Positions 26,775 through 35,748 of a stretch of 64,000 nt of DNA are shown piece after piece. How positions within the stretch are numbered: position 1 is the stretch's first letter; every line of letters begins with the position of its first letter. The translations under genes were made by a program, and so were the position numbers. This stretch comes from Paracoccaceae bacterium (GTDB lineage Bacteria; Pseudomonadota; Alphaproteobacteria; Rhodobacterales; Rhodobacteraceae): assembly GCA_016744015.1 (NCBI GenBank), contig JADGFD010000016.1, forward strand, positions 1 through 64,000, read 5' to 3'. The notes below the pieces were generated by a model that made no database searches, was not told the origin of the DNA, and saw nothing but the letters and a program-made list of their open reading frames with translations.

Positions 26775-28082
26775 TTAAGTCAACTTGCCTGCTAGTGAGT
26801 TTCGCTCGGAGTGCAGGATTTTTGCACTCACGACGTTCCCAACCAGCTCGGGCGCCGCGTCCATGTGCACCGCGTGCAGATACGGTGATTTACCGACCAT
26901 CTGGCCAGAGTCACGGCCCGCGCGCTCCAAGAGCACTGGGATGGTTTGGCCAACCATGCTTTGCTGGAAGGCAAACTGGTGCTCGGTGATCAGGGTTTGC
27001 AGCCTTTTCAGCCGTTCGCCTTTTACACCTTCATCCACATGGGCGCGGTCAGCTGCCGGGGTGCCCGGGCGGGGGGAGTATTTGAAGCTGTAGGCGGCGG
27101 CGTAGCGCACCTCTTTACAAAGGTCGAGCGTGGCTTGGAAATCAACCTCTTCTTCGCCGGGGAAGCCGACGATGAAATCACCCGAAAGCGCAATATCTGG
27201 CCGCACAGCGCGAATACGCTCCAGCACCTTTAAGTAACTTTCCGCAGTGTGCTTGCGGTTCATCGCTTTCAGCACCTTGTCAGAGCCGGACTGCACGGGC
27301 AGGTGCAAATAGGGCATCAGTTTTTCTTCTTCGCCAAAGGCGGCGATCAGGTCGTCGCCCATGTCGTTGGGATGTGAAGTGGTGAAGCGAATGCGCTTTA
27401 GCCCGTCAAGCTTGGCCAGTTCCTTGATCAGCTTCGCAAGGCTCCAGCCATCGGCCTCATAAGCGTTCACATTCTGGCCAAGCAGGTTTATTTCAACCAC
27501 ACCGCGCTCGAGCAGGTCGCGGGCCTCGTCCAGCAGGCGGGCTGGAGGGCGAGAAACCTCGGCCCCCCGCGTGTATGGCACCACACAAAAGGCGCAGAAT
27601 TTATCGCAACCTTCCTGCACCGTAAGAAACGCGCTCGGGGCGCGCTTGGCTTTGGGGCCGCGGGGCAGTTTGGTGAATTTGTCTTCCTCGGGAAATTCAG
27701 TATCTACCACATGGCCACCATTGGCCGTCGCTTTCAGCATGTCTGGCAGGCGGTGATAGGCCTGCGGGCCAACCACAAGGTCCACCATTGGTTGGCGGCG
27801 GATAATCTCTTCGCCTTCTGCCTGTGCCACGCAGCCCGCTACGCCGATTTTCAGGTCGGGGTTGGCGTCCTTAAAGGGGCGCATCCGGCCCAGCTCGGAA
27901 TAGACCTTCTCGGCGGCTTTCTCACGAATGTGGCAAGTGTTGAGCAGGATCATATCAGCCCCTTCCGGGCTATCCACCTGCTCATACCCGCTAACGCCCA
28001 GTGCATCCCCCATGCGCTCGCTATCATACACGTTCATCTGGCACCCGTAGGTTTTGATGAACAGCTTTTTGAGCTCGCTCAT
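26775..28082 (-). CDS. miaB: tRNA-2-methylthio-N6-dimethylallyladenosine synthase
   Basis: A 435-residue radical-SAM methylthiotransferase. N-terminal UPF0004 domain ([15 protein letters not shown]), radical-SAM cluster CDKFCAFC, and a C-terminal TRAM domain. It adds the ms2 group to i6A37 of tRNA. The stop is close to the repeat element; the mucR stop is 3 bp before its start. Confidence 0.96.
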   Translation of the reverse strand: MSELKKLFIKTYGCQMNVYDSERMGDALGVSGYEQVDSPEGADMILLNTCHIREKAAEKVYSELGRMRPFKDANPDLKIGVAGCVAQAEGEEIIRRQPMVDLVVGPQAYHRLPDMLKATANGGHVVDTEFPEEDKFTKLPRGPKAKRAPSAFLTVQEGCDKFCAFCVVPYTRGAEVSRPPARLLDEARDLLERGVVEINLLGQNVNAYEADGWSLAKLIKELAKLDGLKRIRFTTSHPNDMGDDLIAAFGEEEKLMPYLHLPVQSGSDKVLKAMNRKHTAESYLKVLERIRAVRPDIALSGDFIVGFPGEEEVDFQATLDLCKEVRYAAAYSFKYSPRPGTPAADRAHVDEGVKGERLKRLQTLITEHQFAFQQSMVGQTIPVLLERAGRDSGQMVGKSPYLHAVHMDAAPELVGNVVSAKILHSERNSLAGKLT

Positions 28083-28504
28083 GAGGCTTTGGCTTTTTTA
28101 TGGTGGCCAAGGCCGATTTTTTTGGCAAGTTCCTGCCGCTTAAGTGCATAATTTGGCGCGACCATCGGGTAATGGTCTGGCAGGCCCCACTTTTCACGGT
28201 ACTGGTCCGGCGTCAGGTTAAACACCGAGCCGATATGGCGCTTCAGCATCTTCATTTTACGACCGTCTTCAAGGCAGATCAGGTGATCATCAGTCACAGA
28301 TTCACAAATCGGCACGGCGGGCTTGGGGCGCTCGGCGGGTTTGTTTGAGGGCATGGAAATGTCCGCCAGCTTGCTGAAAACGGTATCAATCAGCGCTGTG
28401 ATGTCCTCAGGCTGGGTGGCGGCATTGCCGACATGCGCGGCCACAATGGTGCTGGTCATTTTGAGCAATTCGATCTGCTCGGGAGATTGGTTTGCTTCGG
28501 TCAT
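28079..28504 (-). CDS. MucR/Ros family transcriptional regulator
   Basis: A 141-residue zinc-finger regulator of the alphaproteobacterial MucR/Ros type: [18 protein letters not shown] followed by [13 protein letters not shown] and YPMVAP. In Ros the second zinc His follows the first closely; here the segment after RH is IGSVFN, so a ligand seems to be missing, as in some zinc-free members. MucR proteins act as H-NS-like silencers of exopolysaccharide, motility and transferred genes. Overlaps miaB by 4 bp. Confidence 0.9.
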   Translation of the reverse strand: MTEANQSPEQIELLKMTSTIVAAHVGNAATQPEDITALIDTVFSKLADISMPSNKPAERPKPAVPICESVTDDHLICLEDGRKMKMLKRHIGSVFNLTPDQYREKWGLPDHYPMVAPNYALKRQELAKKIGLGHHKKAKAS

Positions 28505-28704
28505 GGTCTTTTGCCTTATTTTGGCTCGGTCAGGTTTTACTTGCGAACTAGAAATGATAAACAGGGAATCCTAAGATCAGGAAAATGCATTCTTGCTGGT
28601 CAAATGGCACTTTGTGCAGCCAATTTCAACCGGAGATGCGGCAATATGGCCCTGATAAGCATGAAGCAGCGACCCGATGCCGCGCCTTTCGGCGGCGTTT
28701 CGCC

Positions 28705-29595
28705 ATGAGCGCGGGCAAGGATAAGCTGAACTTGTCGGCGGGGGTGGCCTCGGTGAGTGTGGCTTTGGTGTTGGCTGGGCTGAAATATTGGGCTTTGCGG
28801 GAAACGGGCGCGCTTTCGGTGGCGGCCTCATTAGCCGATAGTGCGCTGGATTTATTGGTGTCGATGACAGGGTTGATGGCCATCATCTACGCCGCCCGCC
28901 CCGCCGATGACGACCACCGCTTTGGCCATACTTCGGCAGAAGATCTTGCGGCGCTGGGGCAGGCGCTGCTGCTGGCGGGGGTGGCGCTATATATCGGCTA
29001 TGGCGCGGTGGCGCGGCTGTTTGCCGAGGTGCCACCGCCCTTGGAAAACGAAACGTCGGGCATAGTGGTGATGCTGGTCTCCATTGGCATCACGCTGGCG
29101 CTGGTACTGTGGCAGCGCCGCGTGGTCAAGCGCACCGGCTCAAAGGTGGTGGCTGCGGATAGCCTTCATTATATGGCGGACCTGATTCCTAATTTTGGTG
29201 CGGTGTTGGCGCTGGGGGTGTCGTCTTATTGGGCTTTTCCACAGCTGGATTCCATAGTGGCCATTTTGGCGGCGATCATCCTGCTTTACGGCGCGTTCCG
29301 CATCGGGGGAAAAGCCTTTGACGCCCTGATGGACCGCTCAGCCAGCTCTGAAACTATGGCTAAGCTCGCCGAGATTATCGAGGCCTGCCCACAGGTTTTT
29401 GGCTATCATGATCTCAAAACCCGCACCGCAGGCACCACGCTTTTTGTGCAGGTGCATATTGAGCTGGATGAGGCGCAAAGCTTGCGGGCTGCGCATGATA
29501 TCGGCAAGGCATTGAAGCAGAAAATCAGGGATGCCTATCCGCAATCGGATGTGATAATCCATAAGGACTTAGCGAGGGGAAGCCGTGACGTATAA
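28705..29595 (+). CDS. Cation diffusion facilitator (FieF-like)
   Basis: A 296-residue CDF antiporter for Zn/Fe/Mn-type divalent cations. The transport-site DxxxD (SLADSALDLL, Asp45/Asp49) is in TM2 and the family HRFGHTSAEDL follows; the C-terminal cytoplasmic domain (KTRTAGTTLFVQVHIEL) is complete. The ATG at 28705 gives the usual FieF N-terminus; the frame is open 40 codons further up without family features. The end overlaps the next GTG. Confidence 0.92.
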   Translation: MSAGKDKLNLSAGVASVSVALVLAGLKYWALRETGALSVAASLADSALDLLVSMTGLMAIIYAARPADDDHRFGHTSAEDLAALGQALLLAGVALYIGYGAVARLFAEVPPPLENETSGIVVMLVSIGITLALVLWQRRVVKRTGSKVVAADSLHYMADLIPNFGAVLALGVSSYWAFPQLDSIVAILAAIILLYGAFRIGGKAFDALMDRSASSETMAKLAEIIEACPQVFGYHDLKTRTAGTTLFVQVHIELDEAQSLRAAHDIGKALKQKIRDAYPQSDVIIHKDLARGSRDV

Positions 29596-29968
29596 CACAA
29601 CAATCGGGCGCGCCGCCTTGGCCATGCTGGTCGGGGCGCTTGTGGGGGGCAACCTTTCTATGGCGCTTCTAATTATGGGGTTTGGCCCGCCAGCCCCCGG
29701 CGAAGCCATGCAAATCTGGCTGATTATGCAAGCTTACTGGATGGGTGGCATGCTTGTTTTTGCGCTGATCCCCTTTGTGCTTATGCATATTTCTAATCTG
29801 CGACAATGGTATGCCATGACGGGCATCGGGATGCTGACGATGGTCTCGCTGAGCCTATACGCGTTTAAAGGCGTTGGCACGGGCGGGAGTCTTGTGATGC
29901 TGGCGGCCACGGGTGCTATTGTGGGCTGGGTGATCTGGCGGGTGGCTTACAGGTCTTCGAAGCTTTAG
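29585..29968 (+). CDS. Four-TM hypothetical membrane protein (paralogue 1)
   Basis: A 127-residue protein with four hydrophobic helices, starting at a GTG inside the end of the CDF gene. It opens with TTIGRA and closes with GAIVGWVIWRVAYR. The same opening and closing blocks appear in the second half of the next protein, so these are tandem paralogues. No known family is recognised. Confidence 0.75.
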   Translation: MTYNTTIGRAALAMLVGALVGGNLSMALLIMGFGPPAPGEAMQIWLIMQAYWMGGMLVFALIPFVLMHISNLRQWYAMTGIGMLTMVSLSLYAFKGVGTGGSLVMLAATGAIVGWVIWRVAYRSSKL

Positions 29969-30003
29969 GCTTGAGTAAGCAAGGAATGGAGGACGCAGTT
30001 AAA

Positions 30004-30819
30004 ATGGATAATAAAGATCAAAATATTAGCGTTGAATGGGTGCTTATCGCGCTGCTCAGCGTTTTTGCGCTTAGCAGTGCCATCAGCATTTTTATTTCTT
30101 TCGGTGTGATCATGTTTCAAACGGGCATGAGCCCATACGACCTCATTTCGATGGGTTTTTTTGTGGGGCCTATTAAAGGCACGGTCTATTGGTTGGTAGG
30201 GGTTGGTGCGCTTTGGTTTATTGCTCACCGGCTTTGGGTTTGCCACTGGTGGGTGCTTGTAATTATAGGCGTGGCGGTATCTATCGGGATGATGGCGGCT
30301 TTCAGTGGCACCTATTTTAGCCTGTTTTGGCTTGTGGTCAATGCGGCGGTTTCTGCGATCATGGGCTGGGTTCTATGGCGGTTAGCGTATCGTTCGGTTG
30401 TGCTAGACGCAACTCCAAGGCCAAAACTGGGCGGGTATGAAACCACAATCGGGCGGGCGCTTGCGGCCTTGCTCAGTGGCGGGCTTGTAGGTATTGGCGC
30501 TACAATGGTGATTGCCATGGCTGTCTTCGGCGGGATGAGGCCCGAAGATTTTGTGGAAATAGGGGGTTTCGTAACTGTCTTCTGGCTGGGCGGCGTTTTT
30601 GTTTTGGGTGGGGCTTCATTTGCAGCTCTGCACTTCATCGGGCTGCGGCAATGGTACGGGATGACAATTGTCGGCGGCGTGATAATGCTGGTGCTGGGCA
30701 TCGTTCTGTTTGAAGCTGTGGTGGAAATAAAGATTACGCTGACCATGGCTATTGCGGGAAGCATTGTTGGCTGGGTCATTTGGCGGGTGGCCTATCGGCG
30801 CCCCCCTGTGGAAGGATAG
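30004..30819 (+). CDS. Eight-TM hypothetical membrane protein with two repeats (paralogue 2)
   Basis: A 271-residue polytopic protein built of two units: residues about 1-125 end in MGWVLWRLAYR and residues about 135-271 start with TTIGRA and end in VGWVIWRVAYR. The second unit closely resembles the 127-residue protein upstream, so the locus holds three copies of one four-TM module. The ATG at 30004 is preceded by GGAGG twelve bases upstream; an in-frame TTG at 29971 is less likely. Function unknown. Confidence 0.75.
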   Translation: MDNKDQNISVEWVLIALLSVFALSSAISIFISFGVIMFQTGMSPYDLISMGFFVGPIKGTVYWLVGVGALWFIAHRLWVCHWWVLVIIGVAVSIGMMAAFSGTYFSLFWLVVNAAVSAIMGWVLWRLAYRSVVLDATPRPKLGGYETTIGRALAALLSGGLVGIGATMVIAMAVFGGMRPEDFVEIGGFVTVFWLGGVFVLGGASFAALHFIGLRQWYGMTIVGGVIMLVLGIVLFEAVVEIKITLTMAIAGSIVGWVIWRVAYRRPPVEG

Positions 30820-30822
30820 AAT

Positions 30823-31728
30823 ATGAAGAATTTGGTTTTGATTGCCGCGCTGGCGGGGGCAACCCCGGTGATGGCGCTTGAGGTGGTGCCAGTGGCCGAT
30901 GGCGTGTATGCGTTGGTGGGCGCGCTTAGCCAGCGCTCGCCTGAAAATCTGGGCAATAATGCCACGTTTGGCGTGGTGGTGACAGATGAAGGCGTAGTGC
31001 TGATAGATGCTGGCGCAGGCTGGAAAGCCGCCGCTGAAATTGATGCGGCGATAGACACTTTCACGGATCAGCCCGTGCGCTATGTGATCAACTCCGGTGG
31101 ACAAGACCATCGCTGGATTGGCAATGGCTATTGGCAGGCGCAGGGCGCGACCGTGATTGCCTCTGAGGCCGCCGTAGCCGACCATAAAGACCGCGGCTCG
31201 ATGCAGATGACAGGGCTTGATGTGCTGGTGGGGGCCGAGGGGCTGGAAGGCACGGCGCTTAGCTATGCCGATGTAACTTTTGGCGGCGATTATACGCTGA
31301 GCCTCGGCGGGGTTGATCTGGAGATTACCTATGCAGGGCAGGCGCATACACCGGGTGATAGCTTTGTCTGGGTGCCCTCGACGCAGGTGGTTTTTGCGGG
31401 TGATATTGTTTATATCGAGCGGATTTTGGGCATAGGCGAGCAGTCGCACTCGGGCACTTGGATCGAAGTGTTTGAGGCTATGGCCGCACTAGAGCCTGAA
31501 ATAGTGGTGCCCGGGCATGGCAACCCTGTGCCGCTGGCGACGGCGATGGCTGATACCTATGATTATCTCGTGAATTTACGCACCCAGATGGGCGCTTATA
31601 TTGACGATGGTGGTGATATTATCGGTTCGGTTAATGTGGAGCAATCTGCATTTTCCTATCTGCAAAATTATGAAGGGCTGGCCAAGCGCAATGCCCAGCA
31701 AGTCTATTCCGAAATGGAATGGGAGTAG
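30823..31728 (+). CDS. Secreted MBL-fold hydrolase-like protein with degenerate metal site
   Basis: A 301-residue metallo-beta-lactamase-fold protein with a signal peptide (MKNLVLIAALAGATPVMA). The family HxHxDH is reduced to SGGQDH (residues about 87-92), losing the two first-site His, while later ligands remain (AHTPGDS, FAGDIVY, VPGHGNP). It may bind one metal or be inactive. Related proteins with intact sites are the SoxH/quinoprotein relay type. It starts 3 bp after the paralogue gene. Confidence 0.82.
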   Translation: MKNLVLIAALAGATPVMALEVVPVADGVYALVGALSQRSPENLGNNATFGVVVTDEGVVLIDAGAGWKAAAEIDAAIDTFTDQPVRYVINSGGQDHRWIGNGYWQAQGATVIASEAAVADHKDRGSMQMTGLDVLVGAEGLEGTALSYADVTFGGDYTLSLGGVDLEITYAGQAHTPGDSFVWVPSTQVVFAGDIVYIERILGIGEQSHSGTWIEVFEAMAALEPEIVVPGHGNPVPLATAMADTYDYLVNLRTQMGAYIDDGGDIIGSVNVEQSAFSYLQNYEGLAKRNAQQVYSEMEWE

Positions 31729-31751
31729 CCGTCCTGCCCGCGCAGGACATG

Positions 31752-31825
31752 CGCTGACGAGGTGGCCCGATTATTGAGCGCAATTTTGCATACAAATTGC
31801 TGTTTTAAGGGTCGCCGAGGAAGCG
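31752..31825 (-). repeat. Dispersed intergenic repeat (module B copy)
   Basis: Reverse-strand copy of the repeat at 16964-17036, with the same block order (CGGCGACCCT, CAGCAATTTG, ATGCAAAATT, TCGGGCCACCT). It lies between the MBL gene and convergent plsY. Confidence 0.75.
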
Positions 31826-31844
31826 CACACCCGGTGGCGGCGCG

Positions 31845-31906
31845 GCAACGTGAGTGCGTGTGGCAACATTGCACACGCGCCGCCCTGCAACGTGAGTGCG
31901 TGTGGC
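31845..31906. repeat. Two 20-bp perfect direct repeats
   Basis: The block beginning GCAACGTGAGTGC and ending GTGTGGC occurs at 31845-31864 and again at 31887-31906. The spacer holds TTGCACACGCGCCGCC, which can pair with parts of the repeats. It adjoins the module B copy. Confidence 0.8.
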
Positions 31907-31909
31907 GGG

Positions 31910-32548
31910 CTACTTCTGGCCGATCTTCGGCTCGCTGCCTGAAACGATGCGCTTAATGTTGGCCCAATGCCGGAGCCAGATTAACGCGGCCAGCAGCAGC
32001 CCAAGGCCTGTGGTCGTGGTCAAGCCAAATGCCCAAAGCCAGAGGGGGGAGCTGAGGGCGGAAATAAGGGCCGCGAGCGAGGATATGCGGAAAATCACAG
32101 CCGTGGCCAGCCATGTAAGGCAGGCCGCAATGCCCGTAAGCGGGTGAATAGCCAGCAGAATGCCCAGAAAGGTTGCCACGCCTTTGCCGCCCTTGAACTT
32201 GAGATAAAGCGGGAAAATGTGGCCTAGGAACGCGCCCAGCCCTGCGACTTGCGCGGCGGTATCCCCTTGAAAGTGCCGTGCAACCAGCACCGCTACGGCA
32301 CCTTTGCCACCATCCAGCAGTAAGGTGGCTAGCGCCGCTTTTTTACTGCCTGTGCGCAAAACGTTGGTCGCGCCAATATTGCCCGAGCCAATGTTACGCA
32401 CATCGCCAAGCCCCATTACCTTGCTCACAATCAGGCCAAAGGGCACAGAGCCAAGCAGGTAAGCCATAACCAAAATACCCAGCAGCCATGGCCAAGCGGC
32501 ATCCCAACCCGGCTGGGCGCCCCAAAAACGGAAAACGGATGGAACCAT
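31910..32548 (-). CDS. plsY: Acyl-phosphate glycerol-3-phosphate acyltransferase
   Basis: A 212-residue membrane enzyme that makes lysophosphatidic acid from acyl-phosphate. Signatures: GSGNIGATNVLRTG, LLDGGKGAVAVL and FKGGKGVATFLG in cytoplasmic loops between about five TM helices. In relatives plsY follows pyrC; here a LysE gene sits between them. Confidence 0.95.
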   Translation of the reverse strand: MVPSVFRFWGAQPGWDAAWPWLLGILVMAYLLGSVPFGLIVSKVMGLGDVRNIGSGNIGATNVLRTGSKKAALATLLLDGGKGAVAVLVARHFQGDTAAQVAGLGAFLGHIFPLYLKFKGGKGVATFLGILLAIHPLTGIAACLTWLATAVIFRISSLAALISALSSPLWLWAFGLTTTTGLGLLLAALIWLRHWANIKRIVSGSEPKIGQK

Positions 32549-32557
32549 GGTAAAACC

Positions 32558-33175
32558 CTATGTGCTGGTGGTGAGAAGTTTGATGCCCGCAAGGCCAAAA
32601 ACGGCGGCGAGGGCTGCATTGATTTTGCGGCGCAAGCGCTGATATCCCGCCATCATGCGCGGGGTAGAAAATAGCACGGCGTAGCCGATAAATAGGAGCG
32701 AAGCCATGATGGCGCACCCAATGAGAAGAGACATAAGATAGCCGGTTGAGGCCTCTTTTGGCACGCCAAAAGCGATGATGGCAGACCATGAAAGCAGGGC
32801 TTTGGGGTTGGTCAAGTGCAGAGCCATGCCTTGCAGATAAAGGTATTTGTGGCGGGTTTTGGGTGGCTTGGCTTTGGCATCGGACGTGATGGCTACGCGT
32901 AGAGCCTTGCTCGCCATCCACAGCAAATAGGCCCCGCCCGCACATTTTAGCACCACAAAGGCCCATGCGAATTGTGAAAGGATCGCGACCAGCCCAAAGG
33001 CGGCCAGCACACCCCAGATGATTGAGCCATTAACTACGCCGAGCGCAAACAGCACGCCTGCTTTTCGCCCCATAGTGGCCGATGTGGCCATAATAGCCAG
33101 CGTTGCAGGGCCGGGGCTTCCGGCGGCAATAAGAAAGACCGCGTAGGTCATGGCGAGGGTGATAAGATTGTCCAT
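32558..33175 (-). CDS. LysE family amino-acid exporter
   Basis: A 205-residue LysE/RhtB translocator: the N-terminal block AAGSPGPATLAIMATSATMGRKAG is the family hallmark and six hydrophobic helices are present. It exports amino acids or related solutes; the substrate is not deducible. It lies between pyrC-like and plsY, all on the minus strand. Confidence 0.9.
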   Translation of the reverse strand: MDNLITLAMTYAVFLIAAGSPGPATLAIMATSATMGRKAGVLFALGVVNGSIIWGVLAAFGLVAILSQFAWAFVVLKCAGGAYLLWMASKALRVAITSDAKAKPPKTRHKYLYLQGMALHLTNPKALLSWSAIIAFGVPKEASTGYLMSLLIGCAIMASLLFIGYAVLFSTPRMMAGYQRLRRKINAALAAVFGLAGIKLLTTST

Positions 33176-33199
33176 GCTGCATTTAGAGGCATTACTGCC

Positions 33200-34462
33200 C
33201 TAATCGTCAAGCGGGAAGACTTGCGCACCCGCGACATAGGTTTGCAAAACAACGCCCTCCATGCGGCGCAGATCATAAGGTGTGTTTTTGGATTTGGAGT
33301 GCAGCTTGGTGCGGTTGAGCACAAAGGGTTTGTCGGGGTCAAACAGGATAAGATCAGCTGGTGCCCCAACGGCCAAACGTCCCGCTTCCAGCCCAAGCAG
33401 CTTAGCGGGGTTAAGGGCTAGGGCGCGGAAAAGCTCAGGCAGGGTAAGGTGGCCTGCATGCACAAGTTGCATACAGGCGGGCAGCAGGGTTTCCAGCCCA
33501 ACGGCCCCGCTGGCGGCTTCCTCAAACGGCAGGCGTTTGCTCTCCTCATCTTGCGGCGTATGCATGGAGCATATGATATCTATCAGGCCCGATTGCACGG
33601 CGTCCACTACGGCGAGGCGGTCATCCTCGGTGCGTAGCGGCGGCTTGAGCTTAAAGAAGGTGCGGTAGCCCTCGATATCAAACTGGTTCAGCGTCAGGTG
33701 GTGGGCCGATACCCCCGCGCTCACCTTCAGCCCCGCCTTTTTGGCGCGCTCCAGCGTGGGCAGGGCGGCGGCGGTGGTGATCTGGTCTGCATGGTAACGC
33801 GCCCCTGTCATCTCCACCAAAGCCATATCGCGCTCTAGCTGAATGCGCTCGGCCATGGGGGAAACAGCGGGGAGGCCCATGAGCGAGGCCAGCGGGCCAG
33901 CGGTGGCGCAGGCCCCTTTTGAGAGCGTCGGCTCTTGCGGGTGGGCCATGACCAGCGCACCAAGATCGGCGGCATAGGTAAGCGCGCGCTGGAGGGTTTT
34001 GGGGTTTTGCAACGGGCGATCCCCATCAGTGAAAGCCACTGCGCCCGCATCGCGCAGAAAACTGATCTCGGTCATCTCGGCCCCATCTCGGCCCTTGGTG
34101 AGCGCGGCCATTGGCAGCACATTTACCGGCGCTAGATCAGCGGCGCGTCGGCTAAAAAAGTCAAGCAGCTCAGGGCTGTCTATTGCCGGCGTGGTATCTG
34201 GCCGTGTGACCATGGTGGTGATGCCGCCGGCTGCCGCCGAGCGCCCTGCGGTGCGAAAGCTTTCCTTATGCCGCTCACCCGGCTCGCCAATTTTAACGCC
34301 GATATCAATGATCCCCGGGGCCAAGCACTTACCGCCACAATCAATACCCTCAGCCCCTTCGGGCAATATCTCGACAATCACGCCATCCTCAAGCCGCACC
34401 CCGCCAAGGGTTATGGCTCCGGATTCAGGGTCTATCAGGCGGGCATTGGTGAGGGTGGTCAT
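33200..34462 (-). CDS. Dihydroorotase-like protein, probable inactive PyrX type
   Basis: A 420-residue amidohydrolase-fold protein that aligns in outline with PyrC (LAPGIIDIGVKIGEPGERHKESF, SAHHLTL, GLETLLPACMQL). The zinc motif DxHxH is DIGVK here, and the catalytic Asp of the usual DHAP is Met in CSMHTPQ. The metal centre is therefore missing, as in the non-catalytic PyrC' partners of aspartate transcarbamoylase. No pyrB is adjacent: upstream is a 375-bp gap and the PH-like cluster. Confidence 0.85.
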   Translation of the reverse strand: MTTLTNARLIDPESGAITLGGVRLEDGVIVEILPEGAEGIDCGGKCLAPGIIDIGVKIGEPGERHKESFRTAGRSAAAGGITTMVTRPDTTPAIDSPELLDFFSRRAADLAPVNVLPMAALTKGRDGAEMTEISFLRDAGAVAFTDGDRPLQNPKTLQRALTYAADLGALVMAHPQEPTLSKGACATAGPLASLMGLPAVSPMAERIQLERDMALVEMTGARYHADQITTAAALPTLERAKKAGLKVSAGVSAHHLTLNQFDIEGYRTFFKLKPPLRTEDDRLAVVDAVQSGLIDIICSMHTPQDEESKRLPFEEAASGAVGLETLLPACMQLVHAGHLTLPELFRALALNPAKLLGLEAGRLAVGAPADLILFDPDKPFVLNRTKLHSKSKNTPYDLRRMEGVVLQTYVAGAQVFPLDD

Positions 34463-34837
34463 GGTGCAGCTCGCGAGTTGGGGCGATGTTTTGACGGGTA
34501 TAGCGGGGATTGGCCGGATTTCAAAGTGGGTAATTTATGAGATCAGCGCACGGCCATTTTTTCTGAGGCGCAGAAAATAGATCACAAAAAGGGCAACAAA
34601 GACGGCATCTCCAGCGATCAGCACAAGCGCAAAATCGGAGGGCCTCCACAGGGTTGCTTGGGTGTAAAACGAGTCCAGATTTGGCTGCGGCAAAGCGGGC
34701 CGAGGCAGCCTGTCACGCGCAGTTCATCTATTGAAAGCAATTGCAATTTGGCGTCGGAAGGCTATGTTCAGGTAAGCCGCCCTGCTATAATATGAGCCCC
34801 TTACGCTTGAGCAACGAGCCTGTTTTAGTGGCGATAC
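34463..34837. other. Intergenic region with a short hydrophobic ORF remnant
   Basis: On the minus strand 34535-34693 reads a 52-codon frame from a TTG, ending in one hydrophobic helix and FLRLRKNGRALIS. It has no clear ribosome site and may be a small membrane protein or a gene remnant. Nothing else is recognised; relatives carry pyrB upstream of pyrC, so this may mark a lost gene. Confidence 0.35.
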
Positions 34838-35350
34838 TCATCCTGCTTTGTTCCTGATATCCAACATGAGCTTATGCACCATATCGTCGTCTTTGATGCG
34901 GGCAAAGCCAATGGGCATGGGGACATTGTTAACAGTTACCCGATCAGAGCGAGCAAAAAAAACAGACTTTGGGGATTTGCCATACAGTTGAATATGGGTG
35001 CTTTTGGTTATTGGATATCCAGTGACCTGCACACCAGAAATCGGGTGATTGAAAATCAAAAATGCTCGCTGGTCGGTCAGGGCATAGCGGCTGCGCCTTC
35101 GAAACCACCAGCCTGTAAACAGGCCAAATATCAACATCAGAAAGCCAACGATAAAAAAGAGCGCGAGAATGGGGTTGAGCACGCCGAAATAGCCTGGAAT
35201 GAGGGCAGCGAATATAAAAATATTTCCTAGCGCAATCGTAATGATTTCACCCGTGCGAAAATAAAACCCTTTTTCAGATACGCCTGTCCAGAGCAGCTTT
35301 TCACCGCGCTTTAAGTGAGGGTAGAGGAGGTCTTCTGTTTCGTCTGTCAT
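34838..35350 (-). CDS. Two-TM PH-domain-like membrane protein (paralogue E)
   Basis: A 170-residue protein: N-terminal EKLLWTGVSEKG, two hydrophobic helices (about 33-75), then RRRSRYALTDQRAFLIF and a C-terminal domain ending in HKLMLDIRNKAG. The LWxG ... YxLTDxRA pattern is that of bacterial PH-domain (YdbS/DUF-like) membrane proteins. It is the last of five consecutive paralogues and overlaps the previous gene by 4 bp. Function unknown. Confidence 0.8.
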   Translation of the reverse strand: MTDETEDLLYPHLKRGEKLLWTGVSEKGFYFRTGEIITIALGNIFIFAALIPGYFGVLNPILALFFIVGFLMLIFGLFTGWWFRRRSRYALTDQRAFLIFNHPISGVQVTGYPITKSTHIQLYGKSPKSVFFARSDRVTVNNVPMPIGFARIKDDDMVHKLMLDIRNKAG

Positions 35351-35748
35351 GCTGCGCGTGCAATTGCCCCGTTGATCTCGGCAATCACCTGCTCCGGTGT
35401 GGCCTGATACTTGATCAAATGCTTTTCACCGTCATTGGTAATGACCTGAACCGAGCCAAGCAGGCTGCGCACGGCTTTGATTTCCCCAAGGCCAATGGCT
35501 CTTTCGGAGGGGCTGTGAAGGTGGGTTGCTGTCAGCACCCATTCAAAGCCCAATTGCTCATCAGCAATATAATAGCCGCGCATAGCAATGCCGGCAAAAG
35601 AGCCCACAATACCAACCCACCAATTCGGGTTTCCAGCAAGCACTAACCCGCCCGTAATCAGTATAGCCCCCACTAAAGCCATAACCACCTGCACGCGGAT
35701 AAAGACGGCTTTATCACCCTTAAAGCGTGTGATTTCAACGTTGCCCAT
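35347..35748 (-). CDS. PH-domain-like membrane protein (paralogue D)
   Basis: A 133-residue protein with two hydrophobic helices (about 20-58) and a domain containing ADEQLGFEWVLTATHLH and VRSLLGSVQVITNDGEKHLIKYQ, a typical beta-rich PH-like fold. It is shorter than the other paralogues and lacks their N-terminal acidic stretch. Overlaps both neighbours by 4-14 bp, so the cluster is one operon. Confidence 0.75.
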   Translation of the reverse strand: MGNVEITRFKGDKAVFIRVQVVMALVGAILITGGLVLAGNPNWWVGIVGSFAGIAMRGYYIADEQLGFEWVLTATHLHSPSERAIGLGEIKAVRSLLGSVQVITNDGEKHLIKYQATPEQVIAEINGAIARAA

